The notes: generated from the sequence alone by a model not told the origin. Positions 49,021 through 60,442 are shown, counted from the first letter of the stretch. The stretch: 64,000 nt of DNA from Ornithinimicrobium sp. CNJ-824 (GCF_001942405.1 NZ_MKKA01000033.1:1-64000); one strand, 5' to 3'. A program made the numbers and translations.

Positions 49021-50885
49021 TTCTTGGCCTTCTCGGCCGCCCCGCCGTCCTGGGAGAGCGCGGCGATGAAGGCCTCCTGGGGCACCTCGACGGACCCGAC
49101 CATCTTCATCCGCTTCTTGCCCTCCTTCTGCTTCTCCAGCAGCTTGCGCTTGCGGCTGATGTCCCCGCCGTAGCACTTGGCCAGCACGTCCTTGCGGATG
49201 GCCCGGATGGTCTCGCGGGCGATGACCCGGGCGCCGATGGCGGCCTGGACGGGCACCTCGAACTGCTGGCGCGGGATGAGCTCCTTGAGCTTGGTGGCCA
49301 TCTGGACCCCGTAGGCGTACGCCTTGTCCCGGTGCACGATCGCGCTGAAGGCGTCCACGGTGTCGCCCTGCAGGAGGATGTCCACCTTGACCAGGTCGGC
49401 CTCCTGCGAGCCGTCCGGCTCGTAGTCGAACGAGGCGTAGCCCTTGGTCCGGGACTTGAGGGCGTCGAAGAAGTCGAAGACGATCTCGGCCAGCGGCAGG
49501 GTGTAGCGCATCTCGACCCGCTCGGGCGAGAGGTAGTCCATCCCCTTGAGGGTCCCCCGACGGGTCTGGCACAGCTCCATGATCGCGCCGATGTACTCGC
49601 TGGGGGCCAGGATCGTCGAGCGCACGACCGGCTCGGTGATCGAGGCGATCCTGCCGGAGGGGAACTCGCTGGGGTTGGTCACCTCGACGACGGTGCCGTC
49701 GTCCAGCCGGACCTCGTACTCCACGTTGGGCAGGGTGGAGATCAGGTCGAGGCCGGACTCGCGCTCGAGGCGCTCGCGGACGATCTCCAGGTGCAGCATG
49801 CCGAGGAAGCCGACCCGGAAGCCGAAGCCCAGCGCGGCAGAGGTCTCCGGCTCGTAGACGAGCGCCGCGTCGTTGAGCTTGAGCTTGTCGAGGGCGTCCC
49901 GCAGCAGCGGGTAGTCGGACCCGTCGATGGGGTAGAGGCCGGAGAAGACCATCGGGCGCGGGTCGTGGTAGCCGCCCAGGGCCTTCGTCGCCATCCGCCC
50001 GGCCCCGGTGACGGTGTCCCCCACCTTGGACTGGCGCACGTCCTTGACGCCGGTGATCAGGTAGCCCACCTCGCCCACGCCCAGACCCTGGGAGGGCACC
50101 GGCTCGGGGCTGATGACGCCGATCTCGAGCAGCTCGTGGGTCGCCTTGGTCGACATCATCGCGATCTTCTCGCGGGGCGACAGCCCCCCGTCGACGACGC
50201 GGACGTAGGTCACCACGCCCCGGTAGGTGTCGTAGACCGAGTCGAAGATCATCGCGCGGGCGGGCGCGTCGGCGTCCCCGACCGGGTGCGGCACGAGCTC
50301 GACGATGCGGTCCAGCAGCTCGGGCACGCCCGCGCCCGTCTTGCCGGAGACCTGCAGCACCTCGGCCGGGTCGCAGCCGATGAGGCCGGCCAGCTCCTCG
50401 GCGTACTTCTCCGGCTGCGCCGCCGGCAGGTCGATCTTGTTGAGCACCGGGATGATGACCAGGTCGTTCTCCATGGCCAGGTACAGGTTGGCCAGGGTCT
50501 GCGCCTCGATCCCCTGTGCGGCGTCGACCAGCAGCACCGCCCCCTCGCAGGCGGCCAGGCTGCGGCTGACCTCGTAGGTGAAGTCGACGTGCCCGGGCGT
50601 GTCGATCATGTTGAGGATGTGGGTGGTCCCGTCGACGGCCCACGGCATGCGCACGGCCTGGGACTTGATGGTGATCCCGCGCTCGCGCTCGATGTCCATG
50701 CGGTCCAGGTACTGGGCCCGCATCAGGCGCTGCTCGACGACCCCCGTCTCCTGCAGCATCCGGTCGGCCAGCGTCGACTTGCCGTGGTCGATGTGGGCGA
50801 TGATGCAGAAGTTGCGGATGAGCTCCGGCGGGGTGGACGCCGGCTGCGGCACGGAGTCGGTCTTGCTGCGGGCGAGCGGGGACAC
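49017..50885 (-). CDS. lepA: Elongation factor 4 (LepA)
   Basis: About 622 residues from GTG at 50885. G1 [14 protein letters not shown], switch [15 protein letters not shown]3 DTPGHVDF, G4 NKIDLP, G5 SGKTG; then the EF-4-specific C-terminus ([23 protein letters not shown]). LepA back-translocates or helps assemble ribosomes under stress. The open frame extends another 2 kb upstream, but that part is antisense to aceB. hemW and trmB neighbours are usual. Confidence 0.97.
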   Translation of the reverse strand: MSPLARSKTDSVPQPASTPPELIRNFCIIAHIDHGKSTLADRMLQETGVVEQRLMRAQYLDRMDIERERGITIKSQAVRMPWAVDGTTHILNMIDTPGHVDFTYEVSRSLAACEGAVLLVDAAQGIEAQTLANLYLAMENDLVIIPVLNKIDLPAAQPEKYAEELAGLIGCDPAEVLQVSGKTGAGVPELLDRIVELVPHPVGDADAPARAMIFDSVYDTYRGVVTYVRVVDGGLSPREKIAMMSTKATHELLEIGVISPEPVPSQGLGVGEVGYLITGVKDVRQSKVGDTVTGAGRMATKALGGYHDPRPMVFSGLYPIDGSDYPLLRDALDKLKLNDAALVYEPETSAALGFGFRVGFLGMLHLEIVRERLERESGLDLISTLPNVEYEVRLDDGTVVEVTNPSEFPSGRIASITEPVVRSTILAPSEYIGAIMELCQTRRGTLKGMDYLSPERVEMRYTLPLAEIVFDFFDALKSRTKGYASFDYEPDGSQEADLVKVDILLQGDTVDAFSAIVHRDKAYAYGVQMATKLKELIPRQQFEVPVQAAIGARVIARETIRAIRKDVLAKCYGGDISRKRKLLEKQKEGKKRMKMVGSVEVPQEAFIAALSQDGGAAEKAKK

Positions 50886-50988
50886 GCTGGGTCTCAACCT
50901 CGGGTATGGAGTGGGGGCGGGCGGTCCCGCCAGTCTCCCACGGACCGGGGGCGGGGGCGGAACCCTCGAGCGTGCGGGCGGGGACGGC

Positions 50989-51417
50989 TCAGGTGATCTG
51001 CACGAAGGCCCGCAGCCGGCCGTCGCCGTGCTCACGGACCTCGACCCAGCCCAACGACTCGTAGAAGGCCCGCTGGGCGGGGTCGTCGTCGGTGAGCAGC
51101 ACCTTCTGGCGGCAGTGGGCGAACGGCTCCATCGCCGCGTGGACGAGTGCTCGGCCGACCCCCTCCCGCTGCAGCTCGGGACGGACGAGCACGTCCTGCA
51201 GGTAGGCGATGGTGGCCCCGTCGGAGACGACCCGGGCCAGGCCCAGCAGGTCCTCCCCGTAGCGGGCCACGACCACCCGGGTCGACCCGCGCACCGCGGC
51301 CTCGAGCACCTCGGGGTCGGTGGTGTACCTCGACCACCCGACCGCGTCGTAGAGCGTGACGAGGTCCTCCCGACCTGGCACCTCGTCGGCGGTGATGACG
51401 ATCTCGTGCGCACCCAC
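50989..51417 (-). CDS. GNAT family N-acetyltransferase
   Basis: 142 residues from GTG at 51417. The acetyl-CoA loop is [21 protein letters not shown] (QxxGxG/A pattern), followed by [38 protein letters not shown] near the start is typical of a subgroup annotated simply as GNAT. The substrate is unknown. It stands divergent from aceB. Confidence 0.88.
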   Translation of the reverse strand: MGAHEIVITADEVPGREDLVTLYDAVGWSRYTTDPEVLEAAVRGSTRVVVARYGEDLLGLARVVSDGATIAYLQDVLVRPELQREGVGRALVHAAMEPFAHCRQKVLLTDDDPAQRAFYESLGWVEVREHGDGRLRAFVQIT

Positions 51418-51531
51418 CCCGTCACTGTAGGCGACCCGCCGCCCCACGGACGGGCGGGCCGCCACCCCGCGGGTGACGGGGGCCACATGCCGGGCCGGGC
51501 GCGGGGGGTGGTCGGGGACCGACGCGGCCGG

Positions 51532-51577
51532 TAGACTCTGATTCCACACGACGGACGCTTCATTCCATGATGCGGAA
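51532..51577 (+). promoter_or_regulatory. Candidate aceB promoter -10 and IclR-type operator
   Basis: TAGACT at 51532-51537 could be a -10 element. Downstream, TTCC-N7-GGAA (51563-51577) forms a dyad within CATTCCATGATGCGGAACA, ending 16 bases before the aceB ATG. It shares the ATTCC half-site with the dyad next to the IclR gene at 59587. Confidence 0.45.
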
Positions 51578-51593
51578 CACCAGGAGGACTCGG

Positions 51594-53219
51594 ATGACCG
51601 ATGCGACGACGCCCGTGCTGGACCTGCCCGAGGGTGTGGAGGTGACCGGCGCGCTCCGGCCCGGCTACGAGGAGATCCTCTCCCGGTCCGCCCTCGAGCT
51701 GGTGGCGGCCCTGCACCGGCAGCTGGAGACCCGGCGCCAGGAGCGGCTGGCGGCCCGCGCGGAGGTCGTGGCGGCGGTGGCCGACGGTCAGGACCTCGAC
51801 TTCCTGCCCGAGACCCGCCAGATCCGCGAGGACGACTCGTGGCGGGTGGCCGAGCACGCGCCCGGCCTCGTCGACCGGCGGGTGGAGATGACCGGCCCGA
51901 CCGACCGCAAGATGACGATCAACGCCATGAACTCCGGGGCCCGGGTGTGGCTGGCCGACCAGGAGGACGCCAACACCCCGATGTGGGAGAACGTGGTCGA
52001 GGGGCCGCTGAACCTGCGCGACGCCGTCCTGGGCACCATCTCCTTCACCTCCCCCGAGGGCAAGGAGTACGCGCTGGCCACCACCGACCAGTCCCGGCTG
52101 CCGACGATCGTCGTTCGCCCCCGGGGCTGGCACCTGGACGAGAAGCACGTCCTCGTCGACGGGCAGCGCACCTCCGGCGGCCTCGTCGACATGGCCCTCT
52201 ACATGACCGCCTGCGCGCAGCCGCAGCTGGACGCCGGCAAGGGCCCCTACTTCTACCTGCCGAAGATGGAGCACCACCTCGAGGCCCGGCTGTGGAACGA
52301 CGCCTTCGTCATCGCCCAGGAGCACCTCGGCATCCCCCGCGGCACGGTGCGGGCCACGTGCCTGATCGAGACGCTCCCCGCCGCCTTCCAGATGGAGGAG
52401 ATCCTCTACGAGCTGCGCGAGCACTCCGCGGGCCTGAACGCCGGCCGCTGGGACTACCTGTTCAGCGTGATCAAGACCTACCGCACCCGTGGCGGGGACT
52501 ACGTCCTGCCGGACCGCAACGCGGTGACCATGACGGCGCCGATGATGCGCGCCTACACCGACCTGCTCGTGCGCACCTGCCACAAGCGCGGCGCGCACGC
52601 CATCGGCGGGATGGCCGCGTTCATCCCGTCCAAGGACGAGGAGGTCAACGCCGCGGCCTACGCCAAGGTGCGGGGCGACAAGCAGCGTGAGGCCGAGGAC
52701 GGCTTCGACGGGTCGTGGGTGGCCCACCCGGGCATGGTCGGGACCTGCATGGAGGTCTTCGACGCCGTGCTCGGCGACCAGCCCCACCAGGTCGACCGCA
52801 CCCGGGAGGACGTGCAGGTCACGGCCGACCAGCTGCTCGACGTCAAGGGCACCCCGGGCGAGGTGACCGAGGAGGGGCTGCGGGCCAACATCGACGTGGC
52901 GGTCCAGTACCTGGCCGTGTGGCTCACCGGCCGCGGCGCCGTCGGCATCCACAACCTCATGGAGGACGCCGCCACCGCCGAGATCTCCCGCAGCCAGATC
53001 TGGCAGTGGATCCACAACGACGTCACCCTCGCCGACACCGGGGAGACGGTGACCCGGGAGCTCGTGCGGCGGCTCGCCGACGAGATCGTGCCCACCCTGC
53101 CGGGGGCGGCGGACGGCAGCGTCGACTACGGCCCCGCCAAGGACCTGTTCCTGCAGGTGGCCGTGGCCGACGAGTTCGCCGACTTCCTCACCGTCCCGGC
53201 CTACGAGACCATGCCCTGA
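51594..53219 (+). CDS. aceB: Malate synthase A
   Basis: 541 residues from ATG at 51594, with AGGAGG nine bases upstream. [25 protein letters not shown], the Prosite-type signature [17 protein letters not shown] and [15 protein letters not shown] identify isoform A. It condenses glyoxylate with acetyl-CoA to malate. No isocitrate lyase is nearby; instead a glycolate oxidase operon follows on the same strand, so here the glyoxylate probably comes from glycolate. Confidence 0.96.
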   Translation: MTDATTPVLDLPEGVEVTGALRPGYEEILSRSALELVAALHRQLETRRQERLAARAEVVAAVADGQDLDFLPETRQIREDDSWRVAEHAPGLVDRRVEMTGPTDRKMTINAMNSGARVWLADQEDANTPMWENVVEGPLNLRDAVLGTISFTSPEGKEYALATTDQSRLPTIVVRPRGWHLDEKHVLVDGQRTSGGLVDMALYMTACAQPQLDAGKGPYFYLPKMEHHLEARLWNDAFVIAQEHLGIPRGTVRATCLIETLPAAFQMEEILYELREHSAGLNAGRWDYLFSVIKTYRTRGGDYVLPDRNAVTMTAPMMRAYTDLLVRTCHKRGAHAIGGMAAFIPSKDEEVNAAAYAKVRGDKQREAEDGFDGSWVAHPGMVGTCMEVFDAVLGDQPHQVDRTREDVQVTADQLLDVKGTPGEVTEEGLRANIDVAVQYLAVWLTGRGAVGIHNLMEDAATAEISRSQIWQWIHNDVTLADTGETVTRELVRRLADEIVPTLPGAADGSVDYGPAKDLFLQVAVADEFADFLTVPAYETMP

Positions 53220-53235
53220 GCGCCGGCGACCCGAC

Positions 53236-53259
53236 GGGCGGCCCCCACCGGGGCCGTCC
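53236..53259 (+). terminator. Hairpin after aceB
   Basis: GGGCGGCCCC pairs with GGGGCCGTCC (one G-T pair) around a 4-base loop, 17 bases after the aceB stop. It may attenuate rather than fully block read-through into glcD, which starts 34 bases later. Confidence 0.6.
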
Positions 53260-53292
53260 TAGTGGGAGCAGCGACGACGAGGAGGTCGAGGT

Positions 53293-54843
53293 ATGACGCT
53301 CGAGCCCGAGGTGCGTGGACCGGCCCCCCAGGCTGACGTGCGGGCCCGCGGCGGGGAGGGTGCCCAGGAGGGCGGCCCCGCCCGGGGCGGGACGGTGGCG
53401 CAGGTCCTCGCCGACCTGCGCGGCGCCGTCCCCGACCCCCTGCTGCTCACCGACCCGGCCGAGCTGGAGACCTACGCCTGCGACGGGCTCGCCGCCTACC
53501 GGGTGACGCCTGCGCTCGTGGTGCTCGCCGACTCCGCCGACCACGTCACCGAGACCGTGCGGGCCTGCGCACGGCACCGGGTGCCCTTCGTGGCCCGCGG
53601 GTCCGGCACCGGCCTGTCCGGGGGCGCCCTCCCCCGCGCCGACGGGGTGCTGCTGGTCACCAGCCGGCTCCGGACGCTGCACGAGCTGCGGCCCGAGGAC
53701 CAGCGGGCCGTCGTGGACCCCGGGGTGATCAACCTGCAGGTCACCAAGGCGGCCAACCCCCGGGGATACTACTTCGCGCCCGACCCGAGCAGCCAGCAGA
53801 TCTGCTCGATCGGCGGCAACGTCGCGGAGAACTCCGGCGGCGCGCACTGCCTCAAGTACGGCTTCACCGCCAACCACGTGCTGGCGCTGGACCTGGTCAC
53901 CCCCTCGGGCGAGGAGGTCCGCCTGGGCACCGAGGCCCCCGACGCCCCGGGCTACGACCTCGTGGGCGCCTTCGTCGGCTCGGAGGGGACGCTGGGCGTG
54001 GCGACCCGGGCCGTCGTGCGGCTGACCCGGCTGCCCGAGGAGGTACGCACCGTCCTGGCCGGTTTCGCCACGATCGACCAGGCGGGGGCCGCGACGAGCG
54101 CGATCATCGCCGCGGGCATCGTGCCGGCCGCGATCGAGATCATGGACGCCCTGGCCATCGAGGCGGCCGAGAAGGCCGTCTCCTGCGGCTACCCGGCCGG
54201 TGCCGGGGCCGTGCTCGTCGTCGAGCTGGACGGTGCGGCCGAGGAGGTGGCCCACGAGTACGACCAGGTGGAACGGATCTGTGCCGAGCAGGGCGCCTTC
54301 GAGTTCCGGATGGCCACCGACGCCCTCGAGCGGGCCGAGATCTGGAAGGGCCGCAAGTCGGCCTTCGCGGCCGTCGGCCGCATCTCCCCCGACTACATCG
54401 TGCAGGACGGCGTCGTCCCCCGGACGGCGCTGCCGGAGGTGCTGCGCGAGATGTCCCGGATCAGCGCCGAGCGGGGCGTGCGCGTGGCCAACGTCTTCCA
54501 CGCCGGCGACGGCAACCTGCACCCCCTCGTGCTCTTCGACGCCGCCGAGGAGGGCGCCACCGAACGCGCCGAGGAGGTGTCCGGGATGATCCTCGACCTG
54601 TGCATCCGGCACGGCGGGTCGATCACCGGCGAGCACGGCGTGGGCGCCGACAAGGCCCGCTACATGCCGCGGATGTTCACCGAGGAGGACCTGGACACCA
54701 TGCAGCTGGTGCGCTGCGCCTTCGACCCCGACGGCATCGCCAACCCCGGCAAGATCTACCCCACGCCCCGGCTCTGCGGAGAGCGGCCCCGGGTCGTCCA
54801 GGGCGCGCACGCCCTGGCCACCGACGGCGTGGAGCTCTTCTGA
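53293..54843 (+). CDS. glcD: Glycolate oxidase FAD-binding subunit GlcD
   Basis: 516 residues from ATG at 53293 (GAGGAGG about 12 bases upstream). FAD/PCMH domain: VPFVARGSGTGLSGGALP, GGNVAENSGGAHCLKYGFT and GSEGTLGVATRAVVRL; the C-terminal substrate domain ends with VANVFHAGDGNLHPLV and GEHGVGADKARYM with the catalytic histidine. It oxidises glycolate (or D-lactate) to glyoxylate. Its stop overlaps glcE (TGATG). The first 35 residues are a disordered lead not usual in the family. Confidence 0.94.
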   Translation: MTLEPEVRGPAPQADVRARGGEGAQEGGPARGGTVAQVLADLRGAVPDPLLLTDPAELETYACDGLAAYRVTPALVVLADSADHVTETVRACARHRVPFVARGSGTGLSGGALPRADGVLLVTSRLRTLHELRPEDQRAVVDPGVINLQVTKAANPRGYYFAPDPSSQQICSIGGNVAENSGGAHCLKYGFTANHVLALDLVTPSGEEVRLGTEAPDAPGYDLVGAFVGSEGTLGVATRAVVRLTRLPEEVRTVLAGFATIDQAGAATSAIIAAGIVPAAIEIMDALAIEAAEKAVSCGYPAGAGAVLVVELDGAAEEVAHEYDQVERICAEQGAFEFRMATDALERAEIWKGRKSAFAAVGRISPDYIVQDGVVPRTALPEVLREMSRISAERGVRVANVFHAGDGNLHPLVLFDAAEEGATERAEEVSGMILDLCIRHGGSITGEHGVGADKARYMPRMFTEEDLDTMQLVRCAFDPDGIANPGKIYPTPRLCGERPRVVQGAHALATDGVELF

Positions 54844-56132
54844 TGACCCCGCTCGAGCAGCTGGCGGGCACCTGCCCGGTCCGGGAGGCCGGACCCGAGG
54901 ACCAGGTCGACGGGGTCCCGGCCCGCGTCGTCGCCCGGCCGGGGTCGACCGAGGAGACCTCGGCCCTGCTGCGCGCCTGCCACGCGCAGGGCCTGGCCGT
55001 CGTCGTGCGCGGGCACGGGACGAAGGTGGCCTGGGGCCGGCCCCCGGAGCGTCTCGACGTCATCCTGGAGACGACGGCGATGGACGCGCTCGTGGAGCAC
55101 TCCCGGGGGGACCTGATCGCCATCGCGGGCGCGGGCATGCCGCTGGCCCGGCTGGCCGAGCGGCTCGCCGAGGGCGGCCACCAGCTGGTCGTCGACGACC
55201 TGGTGGCGGACGCCGCCCCTCCCGTGGCGGGTGCCGGGGGGGCCGAGGTGCGCGGCTCCACCCTGGGCGGTGCCGTGGCCACCAACCTCTGCGGCCCCCG
55301 GCGGCTGTGGACCGGCTCGGTGCGCGACCTGGTCATCGGCGTCCGGTTCGTGCGGGCCGACGGGACGGTCGCCAAGGCCGGCGGCAGGGTCGTCAAGAAC
55401 GTCGCCGGCTACGACCTGGCCAAGCTGCTCACCGGGTCGTTCGGCACGCTGGCCGTCGTCACCGAGGTGACCGTCCGGCTGCACCCCCTGCCGCAGGCGC
55501 AGCGGTGGGTGGTCCTCGACGTCGCCGAGGAGGACCTGGCCACCGTGCTGGGCTCGGCCGTCCACTCCCAGACCGTGCCGCAGGCCCTGGAGGTGCACGC
55601 CCGCCCCGGCCAGGCCCCCCAGGTGGCCGTCCTGCTGGGGGGCACCGACGGCGGGGTGCAGGCGCGCGCGGCCCGCCTCGTCGACGTGCTGGCCCCCCTC
55701 GCCTCGCGCGGCGCCCCGTCCGTGTCGTCCACCGACCGGGCCCCCGGCTGGTGGGCCCGTCCCCTCGCGGCCGCGCACGACGAGCGGCCCGTGCTCGTGC
55801 GCGCCACGGCCCGCATCTCCGGGGTGGCCGAGCTGGTCGCCGCGGCCGTCGCCCACGGGATGACGGTGACCGGGTCGGCGGGCGTGGGGGTGCTGCACGC
55901 GCTCCTGCCCGCAGCGTCGGCGCCGGAGGATGCCCGGGCCGCCCTCGACGACCTGCGGGCCGTGAGCGAACGGCTCGGCGGCTCCACGGTGGTGCTGGAC
56001 GCCCCGCCCGAGGTCAAGGCGGTCGCGGACAGCTGGGGCGAGGTGCCCGGCCTGGACCTGATGCGCCGCGTCAAGGACGAGTTCGACCCCACCCGGGCGT
56101 TGGCGCCCGGACGCTTCGTCGGAGGACTGTGA
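54843..56132 (+). CDS. glcE: Glycolate oxidase FAD-binding subunit GlcE
   Basis: 429 residues. VVVRGHGTKVAWGRPPERLDVIL, STLGGAVATNLCGPRRLWTGSVRDLVIG and VKNVAGYDLAKLLTGSFGTL are the GlcE landmarks in the FAD domain; the tail DEFDPTRALAPGRFVGG is also typical. GlcE is a truncated paralogue of GlcD required for activity of the complex. Overlaps both neighbours by TGATG. Confidence 0.94.
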   Translation: MTPLEQLAGTCPVREAGPEDQVDGVPARVVARPGSTEETSALLRACHAQGLAVVVRGHGTKVAWGRPPERLDVILETTAMDALVEHSRGDLIAIAGAGMPLARLAERLAEGGHQLVVDDLVADAAPPVAGAGGAEVRGSTLGGAVATNLCGPRRLWTGSVRDLVIGVRFVRADGTVAKAGGRVVKNVAGYDLAKLLTGSFGTLAVVTEVTVRLHPLPQAQRWVVLDVAEEDLATVLGSAVHSQTVPQALEVHARPGQAPQVAVLLGGTDGGVQARAARLVDVLAPLASRGAPSVSSTDRAPGWWARPLAAAHDERPVLVRATARISGVAELVAAAVAHGMTVTGSAGVGVLHALLPAASAPEDARAALDDLRAVSERLGGSTVVLDAPPEVKAVADSWGEVPGLDLMRRVKDEFDPTRALAPGRFVGGL

Positions 56133-57597
56133 TGGACCGCCCCCGCCCCCGCCCGACCATGTCGCCGGCCTCGACCAGCCTGCCGACCACGACCCAGCCC
56201 GCCCGGGTGCCCGCCGCGCAGGACGTCACCCACCTGGGGATGCCGACCGTGCGCGGCCTGAGCTCGGGCGTCGTGGCGGACCCGGCGTTCGACGACCACC
56301 GTCCCCCCAGCACCGAGCTGCTCGACGACTGCGTCCACTGCGGGTTCTGCCTCACCACCTGCCCGACCTACCAGCTCTGGGGCGAGGAGATGGACAGCCC
56401 CCGCGGACGCATCGACCTCGTCCGCGCGGCCCGGGAGGGGGCGCCCCTGACCGGCTCCACCGTGGCCCACCTGGACGCCTGCCTGGGCTGCATGGCCTGC
56501 GTGACCGCCTGCCCGTCCGGCGTACGCTACGACCGCATCCTGGAGACGACCCGGGCGCAGATCGAGCGCCGGGTCGAGCGGCCCGCCCGCGAGCGGGCGC
56601 TGCGGTCCCTCATCTTCGGGCTGTTCCCCCACCCGGCACGGCTGAGGGCGCTGCGTGGTCCCCTGCGGCTGGCCCAGCGCACCGGAGCCCTGCGGCTGGT
56701 CGGACGGACCGGCCTGGTCGGCCGGGTCAGCCCCGAGCTGGAGGTCATGCAGTCGCTGGCTCCCCCGCTCGGTCCCCGCGTGGAGGTGCCCGAGCGCACC
56801 CCGGCCCTGGGGCCACGGCGGGCGGTCGTGGGCATGCTCACCGGGTGCGTCCAGCGGGAGTTCTTCGGCGAGGTCAACGCCGCCACCGCCCGGGTGCTGG
56901 CCGCCGAGGGCTGCGACGTCGTCGCGCCCCGGCGCCAGGGGTGCTGCGGCGCCCTCTCGGTGCACACGGGCCGCGAGGAGGAGGGTGCGGAGTTCGCGCG
57001 TCGTCTCATCGACACCTTCGAGGAGGCCGGGGTGGACTCGGTCGTGGTCAACTCCGCCGGCTGCGGCTCCACGATGAAGGAGTACGTCCACCTGCTCTCC
57101 GACGACCCCGACTACGCCGGCCGGGCCCGGGCGTTCAGCGAGAAGGTGCGGGACCTGTCCGAGATCCTCGTCGAGCTGGGTCCCGTCGCCCCGCGCCACC
57201 CGGTGGGAGCCGCGCCGGCGGACGACGACCGGACCGACGGCGAGGTCGTCATCGCCTACCACGACGCCTGCCACCTCCGGCACGCCCAGCAGGTGGTCCG
57301 TCAGCCGCGGGAGCTGCTGCGCGGCATCCCCGGGGTGCGGCTGGTCGAGATCCCGGACGCCGAGATCTGCTGCGGCTCCGCGGGCGTCTACAACATCCTC
57401 AACCCCGAGCCGGCCGCCGAGCTCGCGACCGCAAGGCGGCCAACATCCTGTCCACCGGGGCCGACCTGCTCGTCACCGCCAACCCCGGCTGCCTGATGCA
57501 GATCAGCCAGGCGCTGGAACGGGCCGGCCGGCCGGTGCCGTTCGTGCACACCGCCGTCGTGCTCGACGCCGCCATCCGGGGCGAGCGCCTGCTCTGA
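56132..57597 (+). CDS. glcF: Glycolate oxidase iron-sulfur subunit GlcF (one-base frame break)
   Basis: About 488 residues after repair. Two 4Fe-4S motifs CVHCGFCLTTCP and CLGCMACVTACP lie at about 70-135, followed by two CCG domains: QGCCGALSVHTG and ICCGSAGVYN. A missing base near 57430 separates PEPAAEL from GDRKAANILSTGADLL; the frame then runs to 57597. GlcF passes electrons from GlcD/E to the respiratory chain at the membrane. ATG at 56132 overlaps the glcE stop. Confidence 0.94.
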
Positions 57598-57602
57598 GGG
57601 GT

Positions 57603-57632
57603 GGTCCTCCCGGCCCCACGGCCCGGAGGACC
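57603..57632. terminator. Hairpin after glcF
   Basis: GGTCCTCC pairs with GGAGGACC, with a further GGCC/GGCC pairing inside. It sits five bases after the glcF stop, between convergent glcF and the permease gene. Confidence 0.65.
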
Positions 57633-57706
57633 GCCTCGCGCGGGGACGCCGCCCCGCCCGGTCGGTGCGGGCGGGACGGCGTCGTCCGCGGGTCGTGCAG
57701 CCGGCG

Positions 57707-59514
57707 TCAGCGCGGCGTCTGCACCTGGGGGATCTTCTTGTCGCGGTCGACCATCCACACCACGAGGCCGACGAGAAGGGCCACCAGCAGCACCAGCTGG
57801 ATCAGCCCGGCATTGAACCCGATGCCGTAGATCCACAGGAAGCTCACCGCACCCCCGACGAGGCTGTAGTAGGCGGTGATGAGCACCGTCTTGCGGATCA
57901 GGTCGCCCTCCCGGCCCAGCAGGCCGACCGTGGCCGAGGCGGCCACGATGTTGTGGATGGCGACCGGGTTGCCGGCCGCGCCGCCGATGGCCTGCGCCGC
58001 CACGACGCTCTCCGGCGCGACCCCGATCTCGTTGCCGGTCGCGAACTGGAACAGCGAGAACGTCAGGTTGCTCACGGTGTTGGACCCCGCCACGAAGGCT
58101 CCCAGGGCCCCGATCCACGGTGCCACGAGCGGCCAGTTGGCCCCGGCCACGGCGGCCGCCCCCTCGGCGAGGTCACCGGCATCGAGGCCAGGTCGGAGCT
58201 GGTGAAGTCGGGACCCGACCGGATGAGCAGCCGCACGAGGGGCACCGCGAAGCCCAGCGCGACCGCGGTGCCGAGCAGCTGCTTGGCCGCGACCGACCAG
58301 GTCGCCCTGATCTGGTGGCCGTTCATCTTGTGCAGGGCGTAGGTGATCAGGACGGTGACGATGAAGACCGTTCCCGGGCTGTAGAGCCACTGCCAGGTGG
58401 TGCTGATGCCCGTGCCGAGGATGTTCTCGAACGGGATGGTCACCCACGGTGCGTCCGAGCGCAGGGCGTTGGTCAGCGGCTCGATGAGGCGGGTCGCCAG
58501 CAGCAGGACGGCGATGACGACGTAGGGGCTCCAGGCGGTGACGATGCCCATCCGCTTGCGGGTGTCCAGCTCCTCGCCGAGGTGGTCGGTGTCCAGGGAG
58601 CCCATCCAGCGCTCCTCCCAGGAAGCCCGGGGGCCGAAGTCCCAGGTGTCCTTGGGCATGAGGAAGCCACGGCTCGAGGTGAACATCACCAGGGTGAGCC
58701 CGAGCAGACCACCGATGAGGGAGGGGAACTCGGGACCGATGAAGCGCGCGACCAGCACGTAGGGGACCGTCATCGCGAGGGAGGCGTAGAGGGCGAACGG
58801 CCAGATCCGCAGCCCCTCGGCGAAGGAGCGGCGCTCCCCGAAGAAGCCGGTGAGGAACACCGCGATGGCCAGGGGGATCAGCAGACCCGCGATCGCGTGG
58901 ATGGCGGCGGTCTGGAAGGCGATCTCGGCGACCAGGCCGTCGTAGCTCAGCCCCAGCTCGGCCGCACGTTCGTCGACGCCGGCGCCGTCCTGCAGCCCGC
59001 CGCCGACGCCGACGATCATCGGCGTGCCGACGGCTCCGAAGGACACGGGCGTGGACTGGATGATCAGACCGACCATGACGGCGGCCATGGCCGGGAAGCC
59101 GAGCGCCAGCAGCAGCGGTGCGACGACGGCCGCCGGCGTGCCGAAGCCGGACGCGCCCTCGATGAAGGAGCCGAAGAGCCAGCCGATGATGATCGCCTGC
59201 ACCCGGCGGTCGGGCGAGATGGAGGTGAAACCGGCCCGGATGGTGCTCATCGCCCCGCTGGAGATGACCGTGGCGAGCAGCAGGAGTGCGCCGAAGACGA
59301 TGTAGAGCAGGGTGACCGCGATGATCACGCCCTCGATGGTGGCCGCGGCCACGGCCGCCGGTCGCATCTGCCACACGGCCATGGCGATGACCACGGTGAC
59401 CACGTAGCCGACGGGCATGGCGTACTTGGCCGGCCAGCGGAAGCCGGCGAGCAGCACGCCGACGACCGCGATGGGCGCGATGGCCAGGAGGCTGAGCACT
59501 GCGAGGTTGTCCAC
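57707..59514 (-). CDS. glcA: L-lactate/glycolate permease, LctP family (one-base frame break)
   Basis: About 602 residues after repair, with 12-14 membrane segments. [43 protein letters not shown] and, after one missing base near 58180, [22 protein letters not shown] are the LctP/GlcA signatures. Family members import lactate and glycolate with protons. Placement opposite glcDEF and beside an IclR regulator indicates glycolate as a substrate here; lactate remains possible. ATG at 59514. Confidence 0.93.
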
Positions 59515-59586
59515 GTCGACACCTTTCCGGGCGGTGACGTCGGCCCACGACCCGCGCCGCCACCGGGTTATCCGGCCGTCCGCGCG

Positions 59587-59605
59587 GGAATGGACTGACC
59601 ATTCC
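59587..59605. promoter_or_regulatory. Candidate IclR-family operator
   Basis: A perfect dyad GGAATGG-N5-CCATTCC in the 163 bases between the divergent permease and IclR-family genes. Its ATTCC half-site recurs upstream of aceB, which suggests a shared regulator. Confidence 0.6.
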
Positions 59606-59677
59606 GGGACGCACTATGCCCCTCCCCGGTTGGTGCGTCAAGGGTGGCGTGCGGGTGTCGCCGATAGGGTGGCCCCC

Positions 59678-60442
59678 ATGACGCTGGAGGAGGCGGGACG
59701 GGGGCGCGGCGTGCAGTCGGTGGACCGCACCCTGGCCATCCTCGAGGCCCTCGCGGGGCACCCGGGGACGCTCGGTGTCACCGAGGTGGCCCGGGCGACC
59801 GGCCTGCCGACGGGGACCGTCCACCGCCTCCTCGCGGCGCTGGCCCGCCGCGGGTGGGTGCGACAGGACCCGGACCGCCGCTACGGGCTGGGGCCGAGCG
59901 CGCTGCTGCTCGGGGACGCCGCCTCCCGCGAGCTGTCCGTCCTGGCCGCCCCGGCGCTCCGGGCCGCGGTCGAGGCCACCGGGGAGACGGCCAACCTGGC
60001 CGCCTTCGACGGGGAACGCATGGTCTACCTGGCCCAGTCCCCCTCGCCCCACACCCTGCGCATCTTCGCCGAGGTCGGCCGGCGTGTGCCGGTCCACTCG
60101 ACCGCCGTCGGCAAGGTGGTGCTCGCCGGGCTCCCGCCGGAGGAGGCGGGGCGTGTCCTGGCGACGGTCCCGCTCGAGGCGCGCACGCCCCATACCCTGA
60201 CCTCGGCGGAGGCCTTGGAGGAGGAGCTCGAGCGGGTCCGGGGGCAGGGGTATGCCGTGGACGACGAGGAGCAGGAGCTGGGGGTGCGCTGCGTGGCCGT
60301 GCCGGTCGACCTGCACGGGGGCCGGATGGCGCTGTCGGTCAGCGGTCCCACGGAACGGATGACGCAGGAGGAGGCCCGACGGGTGGTCGCCGACCTGACC
60401 AGGGTGGCCCAGGACCTGGCCGGCCGGGCCCGCGGGTCGTGA
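59678..60442 (+). CDS. IclR family transcriptional regulator
   Basis: 254 residues from ATG at 59678. VQSVDRTLAILEALAGHPGTLGVTEVARATGLPTGTVHRLLAALARRGWV is the N-terminal winged helix; the effector domain contains VPVHSTAVGKVVLAGLP and YAVDDEEQELGVRCVAVPV. Family members respond to small organic acids such as glyoxylate. Position divergent from the permease and near glcDEF makes it the probable regulator of glycolate use. Its stop overlaps the next gene (GTGA). Confidence 0.92.
   Translation: MTLEEAGRGRGVQSVDRTLAILEALAGHPGTLGVTEVARATGLPTGTVHRLLAALARRGWVRQDPDRRYGLGPSALLLGDAASRELSVLAAPALRAAVEATGETANLAAFDGERMVYLAQSPSPHTLRIFAEVGRRVPVHSTAVGKVVLAGLPPEEAGRVLATVPLEARTPHTLTSAEALEEELERVRGQGYAVDDEEQELGVRCVAVPVDLHGGRMALSVSGPTERMTQEEARRVVADLTRVAQDLAGRARGS

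Noticed and set aside
50886..53015. Upstream extension of the lepA frame
   Set aside because: It is antisense to aceB, and the LepA family start (GTG at 50885) matches the known N-terminus.
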